A DNA stretch of 64,000 bases from Caldifarciminota bacterium. GTDB lineage: Bacteria; Hydrothermota; Hydrothermia; LBFQ01. Location: positions 56,331 through 120,330 of the forward strand of contig JALWYV010000040.1 of the NCBI GenBank assembly GCA_027003075.1, written 5' to 3'. Numbering within the stretch: position 1 is the first letter of the stretch; each line of letters opens with the position of its first letter. The position numbers and the translations under genes were made by a program. Below the pieces are notes generated by a model that was not told the origin of the DNA, searched no databases, and worked only from the letters and a program-made list of their open reading frames with translations. Below are positions 57,091 to 64,000 of the stretch, piece after piece.

Positions 57091-60000
57091 TTATCTTAAG
57101 ATTAACACCCTCGTGAAGGCCTTGGAGGAGCCGTTTTCGTTAAAGGCGTGGACGAGGAGGACGTAAATCCCGTTGGACAGAGGAGGCAGGGCTATCGGTA
57201 TGGAGTTAAAGCCTGCGTTGATCTTCCCCACGTTGTAGGACCTTACGAGCTTACCCGTGGGAGTGTAAAGCCTTATCTGGACCTCCGCATCCTGAGAGAG
57301 CTTAAACGTGGCGTAGAAGTCTCCGCCTCGGTAGGGGTTCGGGTACACCAGAACGTCCCTGACCTTCAGATCCTTCTCCACGAAGTTCAGATCCCAGACG
57401 CTATATCCCCTTATCCCGAGGGCGCTGGTGACGGAAACGGCCACGTTGTGAATGCCGGGATCCGAGGAATAATCAACGTAATAGTACGCCCTCGCAACGG
57501 TGTCGGACACGATTTCGGCCTCCAGGACGTCGGACGTCCTGTTGTCTAAAACTATCCTCGGCGGGGAGGCCCCCTTACCTGTGGTCCTTATGTCAAAGCC
57601 CTCGTTACTGTAGAATTTGAATACAAGTTTAGCCTTTACCGGCAGCCTGAAACCGTTGTGAAGTTCGTCCCCGGCATAAAAGCCCTCCACTCTGGGTTTT
57701 TCGGTACCTAATACGGGGTTTACGTCCAGAACCAGATAATCCCCTATCCATGCCTCCCATTCGTCCCACCATATTATCAGTAGCCTTTCGTGCAGGATGT
57801 TTGTATCCTCCGTTAACCTTCCCCTTAGAGGTAACCAGTACCTCACTGTGTCTGAAGTTACGGGGCCGTTAAACACGATCGGTCTTACATGATAGTAGTA
57901 GAACTTAACGGAAGAACAGTCAAAGGTAACCGTATCAAAGTCTGAAAGGTCAAAAACGGCGAACCTGCCCTTCCCTCCTCCTATGGCCGTATTCCTTGCA
58001 CCCCTTACCGGATACCCCTCCGATGCTACCACGCCCGTGGAGTCGGGAAGAGCGAGCATTATAGCCGGTTCTCCAAGTAAAACGTAGAATTCCCTGTTCT
58101 TACCCTGAAGTGATAGATATCCCAGAGGGGCCTTCCCGTAGTTTCTCAAGTACAGGTAGATTGCACGCGCGTAAGAGGCGTTGGCACTGGCGTAGGACAG
58201 GGTGGTTGCGGACAGTACGGCTATAGCCCTATTCCTTTTAAGCATGAACTCTTCGCCGAGCACGTGCGCCGGATCGAGGCGGTCGTACGCTCCCACCTTG
58301 CAGGAAAGTATGGTAACAAACGCCTCTCTGCCCTGAGTGTTGAGTTTGGGAATATCCTCAAGGCCGAAGAGCTTTTCATGGGCCATCTGCAGGGGGTTGC
58401 CGTGCAGGAAGAAACTCACCATGAGGTATCCACTGTTGATCTGTTTTACCAGATCTTTCGTGGCCTGAGGCTTCGTGAGACCCTCAAACGGATATTCCTG
58501 AAGCAGGAACGGGTTTCTCACCATCCAGTTCGGGGCCGCAGGGGATACCAGGTTGAGTACGTCCCCTGTATGAAAGGTCTCGCACGGAGAATCTCCGGCA
58601 TAGGCATCGTCGGCCACGAACATAACGCGGAACCTCCAGAGTCCATCGTACTTCAGGGCTTCGTAGTCCCGCACCTTCTGCAGGTACTCCGCCAGGTCGC
58701 TCTCGCTCCTCACCGGTATCCTTCCGATCCCGACGTTACCGTACCTGTCCCCGTCAAAGTCCACGTAGTAGTCGTCGGAGGCTCCCATAAGTTCCCTGTT
58801 TATTGAGAGGCTAAGATCCTGCGGATAGTAGGGAGGGACCTGATCGGCGAAATAGGAGGCGGTTATTCCCCTGTAGTCGTACGTTCCGTCTCCCACGAGG
58901 GTCACGTACAGGGGTTGCTGTCCGGAGCTTATGAGGTTCATGTGGTAGAGGAAGTTCCTTATGGCGGTGGGGTCGGGGTTGCCAAGGCCGAACTCGTCGT
59001 AAATATCCTTCAGGTTTACCCATACGGTACTACCCGATGAGATCTCCCATTTGGTACCGTTAAAACGGGGGAGATGGTTCCTCCTGTAGTCAAGAAACGA
59101 TGAGAAGGTTGAAGCAAATTTCTCCCTGCCTATGGCCACGTAGTCCGCCTTGAGGTTTCTGAGGCCTCTGGGCTGGTAGATCTCCATGGATATAGGCCTC
59201 CGTACGAAGTTGGAAACGTATATCTTGGCCCATCCGGAACTTCCAGCACTGTCGTTTATCGTAAGTGTCCCGTTGTTGTAGTTATAACTCTCTATTATTC
59301 TGGGGGAATAAATATCGCTTACGTCCCATACGAAGACGGGCCTGTTCCCCCGCAGATTTAAAGTGAATCTACCGGAATCTTTTACGAAAAACGTGCCGTG
59401 GTTACTGTACTCTCCCGTGGAGTTGTAGATTATCTCGTAGTAATCAAGGTAAACTGTCTGGTAAGTCGCTATGGCCTTCACGGTGTACACTATGTCGTTT
59501 AAACCCTTAACCACTACTGGAGTGCATGACAGGGTGCCGTAGGTGGCCGGACGAAGGCGAACGCTATCGCAGAAGTAGTCGTTTACGGTAAGTACGACGA
59601 GCGCCGTATCCGAGAACTCACTCGCTGCTATGCCGCTTCTCAACAGTACCGCCCCGTAACTTTCGTTCAGATCTCCAAGGGTAAACGTGTCGGGAAAGGC
59701 CCTATCGGGGTCGGTCGCGAGCCGTATCATCTCCTTTCCGAACCATACCCGTCCCTTCTTTCCTATGTTGTACTTCTCCTCCTCCCACCGGTAAACGTTC
59801 AGGGGTGTGGCGGGGTCTCCCGGGCCGTACCTGACCACCTCAAGCCTCTTTCCCGGAGAGCCTCCGAGGCCGAGGAAGTATACGGACGTGTCCGTGTAGG
59901 GGTGCTGGAAAAACAACACTGTGGTGTCGTATACCCTGTAGGATCTCATAGGCTCTCCCCAGAAGAGGATCCTCTGCCCGGCGGTATCAACCCATATACC

Positions 60001-60519
60001 CACTTCCCTTCCCCATACAGTCGCCGAATCAACGTCCGTGGGGAAGGTGTCTAACATGGCGATCATCTTGTAGGTGTTCACGGGGTAAAGACCGGGGTCT
60101 ATACCCAGTTCCCTCAGCATATCGTAAGTTATCTCGTAGACACCACCCCTCGTGAGCTTTATCTTTACCCATACTTCGGCCCTATCAAAGGGGTTTTCGG
60201 TGGACATGAGGCGGTACTTCGGAGGTACCACCCACTCTGGATGGGGGTTCTCCATGCTCGCAAGGAGAGAGTGGACGCGCTCGTTTATCCTCACGCTCCT
60301 TCTACCCTTAACCTCCGGAAAGTCCACAGAGACCCTGTCTTTGCCTTTGACCGTAAAGTCAAGGTATCTTATTCCCTCCGCCGTGTACTCTCTGTATTCA
60401 CATGTTTTACACTGTACCCGGTAGGTTACTCCGTGGGGAAGCTGGACCTTAAAAGTGATTATCTCCCCTCCTGCCGGTTTGACCTCTTTCACAAATAGCC
60501 CGATCAGAAGAATCGGCAT
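57091..60519 (-). CDS. C25 (gingipain-like) peptidase, PorU-like, with T9SS type A-like C-terminal domain
   Basis: YVTLVGDGTYDYRG...GNVGIGRIPVRSESDLAEYLQKVRDYE...YLMVSFFLHGNPLQMAHEKLFGLEDIPKL...VTILSCKVGAYD; C-term VLVYPNPYRGG...GIYVLLVH. Confidence 0.8.
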   Translation of the reverse strand: MPILLIGLFVKEVKPAGGEIITFKVQLPHGVTYRVQCKTCEYREYTAEGIRYLDFTVKGKDRVSVDFPEVKGRRSVRINERVHSLLASMENPHPEWVVPPKYRLMSTENPFDRAEVWVKIKLTRGGVYEITYDMLRELGIDPGLYPVNTYKMIAMLDTFPTDVDSATVWGREVGIWVDTAGQRILFWGEPMRSYRVYDTTVLFFQHPYTDTSVYFLGLGGSPGKRLEVVRYGPGDPATPLNVYRWEEEKYNIGKKGRVWFGKEMIRLATDPDRAFPDTFTLGDLNESYGAVLLRSGIAASEFSDTALVVLTVNDYFCDSVRLRPATYGTLSCTPVVVKGLNDIVYTVKAIATYQTVYLDYYEIIYNSTGEYSNHGTFFVKDSGRFTLNLRGNRPVFVWDVSDIYSPRIIESYNYNNGTLTINDSAGSSGWAKIYVSNFVRRPISMEIYQPRGLRNLKADYVAIGREKFASTFSSFLDYRRNHLPRFNGTKWEISSGSTVWVNLKDIYDEFGLGNPDPTAIRNFLYHMNLISSGQQPLYVTLVGDGTYDYRGITASYFADQVPPYYPQDLSLSINRELMGASDDYYVDFDGDRYGNVGIGRIPVRSESDLAEYLQKVRDYEALKYDGLWRFRVMFVADDAYAGDSPCETFHTGDVLNLVSPAAPNWMVRNPFLLQEYPFEGLTKPQATKDLVKQINSGYLMVSFFLHGNPLQMAHEKLFGLEDIPKLNTQGREAFVTILSCKVGAYDRLDPAHVLGEEFMLKRNRAIAVLSATTLSYASANASYARAIYLYLRNYGKAPLGYLSLQGKNREFYVLLGEPAIMLALPDSTGVVASEGYPVRGARNTAIGGGKGRFAVFDLSDFDTVTFDCSSVKFYYYHVRPIVFNGPVTSDTVRYWLPLRGRLTEDTNILHERLLIIWWDEWEAWIGDYLVLDVNPVLGTEKPRVEGFYAGDELHNGFRLPVKAKLVFKFYSNEGFDIRTTGKGASPPRIVLDNRTSDVLEAEIVSDTVARAYYYVDYSSDPGIHNVAVSVTSALGIRGYSVWDLNFVEKDLKVRDVLVYPNPYRGGDFYATFKLSQDAEVQIRLYTPTGKLVRSYNVGKINAGFNSIPIALPPLSNGIYVLLVHAFNENGSSKAFTRVLILR

Positions 60520-60803
60520 CGTCTTATTCTACAGGAGAGGGCAAGGGGGCTGCAGGGTCTGAAGATTGACAACTCAGGGGCCTCATTTCCGGACACTCAA
60601 CCTTGACCCTTTAGTACGCACGATTCCACCAGATGTTACACTCTCACCGGGATACACTATCCAGTTACTCCTTTATACCGTGTCGGCGATATTATCTCAA
60701 CCAACATTCCCTTTTAATATTTTTCAGGTTATCGTTGGAGATGAAAAACTTTATCCGCTGAACGATTACACCCTCCGGCATCTTCCCCATCTGTATACTC
60801 CGA

Positions 60804-61091
60804 TTAGAGATCCTTTAGGAGTTCTTTGAGCGTTCTCAGGTACCTTTCAAACCTCTCCCTTCCCTCTTCCGTGAGCTCGTAGTAAGTTATCGGTTTTCTA
60901 CCCTTAAAGGTCTTCTCGTACCTGACGAGTCCCTCCCTCTCAAGGATCCTCAGGTGGCTTGCCAGATTACCGTCGGTTAAACCGAGTTCTTCCCGTAGTG
61001 TCTTGAAGTCAAGGCGCTCGTTTTTTAAGAGGAGGGTAAGTATTCCGAGGCGGACGCGGTTGTGGATGATAGGGTCAAGGTCCCTTATCAT
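60804..61091 (-). CDS. Winged-helix (ArsR/MarR-like) transcriptional regulator
   Basis: RLGILTLLLKNERLDFKTLREELGLTDGNLASHLRILEREGLVRYEKTFKGRKPITYYELTEEGRERFE. Confidence 0.9.
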   Translation of the reverse strand: MIRDLDPIIHNRVRLGILTLLLKNERLDFKTLREELGLTDGNLASHLRILEREGLVRYEKTFKGRKPITYYELTEEGRERFERYLRTLKELLKDL

Positions 61092-61789
61092 CTTTTCAGG
61101 TAGAGGGTTATACCCATAACGGCCATGAGCAGGGCGGCGAGGTCGTACCCATAGAAGAGGTAAGGATTCCCAAAACGGGCCATAAGGGGCAGGACGAAGA
61201 GGATAAACAGGCCCAGTAAGAAGAATCTACGGAATATTACACCGCTCAGAAGTATGCCTGTACCGAATACGTACGTGATCCACAGGTTGAAGATTTCGTT
61301 AGAGAATGCCCCCCTGTGCAGAACGTAGTTCCACCAGAAAGAGGCGAAGAGGAGGCCCCAGATTATCCCGATATAGGCCGTGATTGATATACGCTTATCC
61401 TCCCTTTTATCGGGTAGTAAACCGTAAACAAGAAAGGAAGCCACTGCTATACTGCCTATGGTCGTAGCTACGGCTACAACCGGCGTTGAGAAGTAGAAGG
61501 CAAGCATGGATAGCAGATACGCCCCTATCCACACGAGGGACTTCAGCCATCCCACGAACTGGACGGTTGAAAAGTAAAAGGCCACGAACAGGGTATGAAA
61601 CCACAGGGATCCGGGAACGTTTTTGGTCATCCCGGGGAACAGGAGCCATAGGGTCATATTAAAGAGGACGTAAGTCCCCCATACGAACATCTGCCATGCG
61701 AAGAGTTTCCTTTCCCTTTCGCCGCTCGCGGCAAGGAAAAGGAGTACATCTATCTCTTCCAGAACCTTTTTTATCTCATCCCTTTTCAT
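61088..61789 (-). CDS. Multi-pass membrane protein
   Basis: About six hydrophobic segments; ATGA overlap with regulator. Confidence 0.75.
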   Translation of the reverse strand: MKRDEIKKVLEEIDVLLFLAASGERERKLFAWQMFVWGTYVLFNMTLWLLFPGMTKNVPGSLWFHTLFVAFYFSTVQFVGWLKSLVWIGAYLLSMLAFYFSTPVVAVATTIGSIAVASFLVYGLLPDKREDKRISITAYIGIIWGLLFASFWWNYVLHRGAFSNEIFNLWITYVFGTGILLSGVIFRRFFLLGLFILFVLPLMARFGNPYLFYGYDLAALLMAVMGITLYLKR

Positions 61790-61839
61790 ATCTTATCCTC
61801 CGGAGTACAGGGGAGGGGGTTAACCCTCCCCCTTTCCTA

Positions 61840-62457
61840 TCATTTACTTCCCCATCCACCGCCACCTATAACGAGCGTTCCCCAGAAGGTCGGCTGCCTG
61901 TAGGTCGGGTATCCCGTGGAGGTATTTCCGTTCACCTGCCAGCCAGATCCGAGGGTATAGGCTGCCCCGAAGTTGAGGCCGACCACGAAGAAGGCGTATC
62001 TATAGGCAAAAGTCAGGCCACCTTTGAGAAGGAAGCCGTCGCTCTCAAGCGTCAGGTTAACCGGGGGATTCTGAAGTAGATCCGAGAAACTCCCACCCTT
62101 CGCCTCACGGATCCTAACGGTTATACCACCCCCACCTATGCCAAGGGAGGGGAAGACGAGGAGATTCGTGGAGTTAAAAAGCGTGTATCCGAAGGAGAAG
62201 TACCCGGCACCTATAGAGGCGCTGGAGTTGTACTGAGGAGACGTGGCACTCTGAAGGCTTATACCGAACCCTCCTCCTCCTATTACGAGGTTCCCGAGCA
62301 GGGCGTATCCCTCTCCTCCGCTGAGGATTCCGCCATTTCCGGGTACGGGATAGCTGGCGTCCTTAAGGTAAGACGCCACATCACCGAGTTCTCCGTATCC
62401 GTATCCCACCATCCAGTATCCGAAACCTCCTGCAGCTGCAGTTATCATGGTAAGCAT
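61840..62457 (-). CDS. Gly-rich predicted beta-barrel protein
   Basis: Alternating Gly/aromatic strands (GGGGFGISLQ, GAGYFSFGYTLF, GTLVIGGGGWGSK). Confidence 0.6.
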   Translation of the reverse strand: MLTMITAAAGGFGYWMVGYGYGELGDVASYLKDASYPVPGNGGILSGGEGYALLGNLVIGGGGFGISLQSATSPQYNSSASIGAGYFSFGYTLFNSTNLLVFPSLGIGGGGITVRIREAKGGSFSDLLQNPPVNLTLESDGFLLKGGLTFAYRYAFFVVGLNFGAAYTLGSGWQVNGNTSTGYPTYRQPTFWGTLVIGGGGWGSK

Positions 62458-62460
62458 GGT

Positions 62461-63144
62461 TTAACCTCCTTTTGCTTTCAAAATCGTAAGAAGTATTCCA
62501 CTAAAGTTGTAGAGGCCGTGGGCAAAAAAGACGCCCCAGAATGCCTCTATTTTCATATACACTCCTCCCAATATCAGGCCGGCTACGAAAGCGTATAGGG
62601 CGTGCTGCCAGCTGCTTCCGAGGTGGTGGAGGCCAAAGCCAATAGAGGAGGCGAGAAGTCCCCATACTCCACCGATGGCGTTGAGGACGTATGCCCTCCA
62701 GGTTATCTCCTCAAGGGATCCGACTACAGCGTGTTCAAATGCCCAGAAGAGCGTCCACCTTTGAGGTTCAAACGTGTACAGTTTCAGTCCGGAAAAACGA
62801 ACGCTCAGGCTCAGAATCCAGAGACCTGCAAACGCGATAAAAAGGGCAAAAAGTTCAGTTTTGAGTCCTCTGAAGACGAAGGGGTTGAAGGCCACGTCCC
62901 CGGAGTTTATCCTCCAGTAGGAGATAAAAGCCCAGAGGATTACGTTTACGGCCACGATGAGCATGGGGAACCAGAAGGTCTTGTTCAGGGCTGAAAGCAG
63001 AGATAGGCCGATTGAGACGAGACGGGGGTTCTTCGTGGCGGCGAGAATGTGGGCTGAGATAGCAATTACACTGAAAAGCCCGTAAAGGCTCAGGGTCATG
63101 GCTATAACGGTCACCCATGGCCACATCCTCAAAGTACTTTGCAT
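62461..63144 (-). CDS. CPBP-family intramembrane metalloprotease
   Basis: SLEEITWRAYVLNAIGG...GFGLHHLGSSWQHALYAFVAGLILGGVY. Confidence 0.82.
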   Translation of the reverse strand: MQSTLRMWPWVTVIAMTLSLYGLFSVIAISAHILAATKNPRLVSIGLSLLSALNKTFWFPMLIVAVNVILWAFISYWRINSGDVAFNPFVFRGLKTELFALFIAFAGLWILSLSVRFSGLKLYTFEPQRWTLFWAFEHAVVGSLEEITWRAYVLNAIGGVWGLLASSIGFGLHHLGSSWQHALYAFVAGLILGGVYMKIEAFWGVFFAHGLYNFSGILLTILKAKGG

Positions 63145-63158
63145 TACAAAGTATTATA
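63135..63158 (-). promoter_or_regulatory. Promoter -10 (TATAAT, 63153-63158) with operator palindrome TACTTTGcattaCAAAGTA (63135-63153) covering the annotated start
   Basis: Perfect 7-bp arms, 5-bp spacer. Confidence 0.65.
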
Positions 63159-63441
63159 CGGGTGAAAAGTGATTTTGCAATCCGACCTATTCGCATAGAC
63201 GTGTATCCTGCACATCGCACCGATGTCGTAGTCGTCTGGCTCGTGAAATTGGGAGATCACTTTTTTAAAGGATATCGCACAGGGAAACGGCCGAATGGAC
63301 CTTCAAGATTTAGAGGTCCCACTTCGTAAATCTAGCGTTGATGCTTCAGAAAATTGGTAACAGTACTTTCGCGGTTTGGGCAATGAAGGATTAGAATTGA
63401 TGGATTTACACTGATCAAGACAACTCAAGGATTGAAAAAAA

Positions 63442-63479
63442 GCCCCTACCCCAGGGTCTTACACCCTGAGAATAGGGGC
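63442..63479 (+). other. Two-tier hairpin immediately preceding the transposase ATG
   Basis: GCCCCTA...TAGGGGC enclosing CAGGGT-5 nt-ACCCTG. Confidence 0.8.
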
Positions 63480-64000
63480 ATGATAATGAAAAAAATCATC
63501 ACCGCCCTTATGGTGGCGGGAAAGGGTAGTATAAAGGCGATAGCGGAGTTTCTTGGGCATAAGAAACACTACAGAGTGTGGAGGAGGATAAGGAAGATAG
63601 GGAAGAAAGGGAAGAAGATGCACGTGGAAGATGTGGAAATCCCCGAAGAGGGGATTGTAGTGTATCTGGAAGAGGTAGGAGAGGTGAGGCTCTTCGCGTT
63701 CTCCGAGCCTGTCAAAAACGACAGGGAGGAGAGGGTAAGGTACTTTATCACCTCCAATACGGAGGATAAAAGGGAGGACGTTGAAAAGTTGCGAAAAATC
63801 AGATGGAAGATTGAGGAGATGTTTAAGATCCTCAAGCAGGTTTTCTCCGCCGACACCTTCTTCGTTAGAGTTCCTGTTGCCATCCTCGGCTTTATCACCC
63901 TTGCCTTTCGTGGTTTCTTCCTCCTTGAGAGGCTTAGACTCTTTAAGGGTATTTCCCCTTTCTCCCTTCAGCAACGATTACGATGGTATGGCAGGGCCGC
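63480..64000 (+). mobile_element. Truncated/internally deleted DDE (IS4-like) transposase running off the window edge
   Basis: Open frame MIMKKIITALMVAGKGSIKAIAEFLGHKKHYRVWRRI...SNTEDKREDVEKLRKIRWKIEEMFKILKQVF...; not in ORF track. Confidence 0.65.

Noticed and set aside
60566-60829. 87-aa plus-strand ORF between the C25 peptidase and the winged-helix regulator
   Set aside because: Overlaps the regulator's 3' end antisense, no recognisable motif or promoter; left uncalled.
63578-63769. 63-aa Glu/Arg-rich ORF at the right edge
   Set aside because: Out of frame with the transposase-like reading frame starting at 63480.

Overview
64 kb of a compact bacterial chromosome. The protein content (type IX-secretion-like C-terminal domains, a PorU/gingipain-like peptidase, DUF5683-type TPR proteins, many short tRNA leaders) suggests a thermophilic lineage of the FCB/WOR-3/Hydrothermae type; this taxonomic guess is inference only. 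Contents: housekeeping genes (rpiB, metG, queF, recF, ubiE-like, pdxT, pyrD, thiE, purE, jag, phosphohexomutase, histidine ammonia-lyase), six tRNAs, two duplicated barrel-TPR + Ig-like surface-protein modules, a LolA-like/YidD-like/DUF5683 envelope cluster, a regulator/membrane/barrel/CPBP operon, a truncated transposase at the right edge, and a small orphan CRISPR array. Most notable: (1) a 48-aa membrane microprotein gene with its own -10 box lies between the last intact CRISPR repeat and a degenerate terminal repeat. The first 8 nt after that degenerate repeat (TCCATCAA) are exactly complementary to the microprotein start-codon region, a CreTA-like arrangement. (2) Operon-first genes consistently show a TAnAAT-type -10 box 6-9 nt upstream of the start codon (leaderless mRNAs), while internal genes checked carry Shine-Dalgarno sites. 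(3) The CRISPR leader is dense in nested inverted repeats. (4) recF appears to start at an AUA codon behind a perfect SD. All homology calls are by eye from protein motifs; no search was run.
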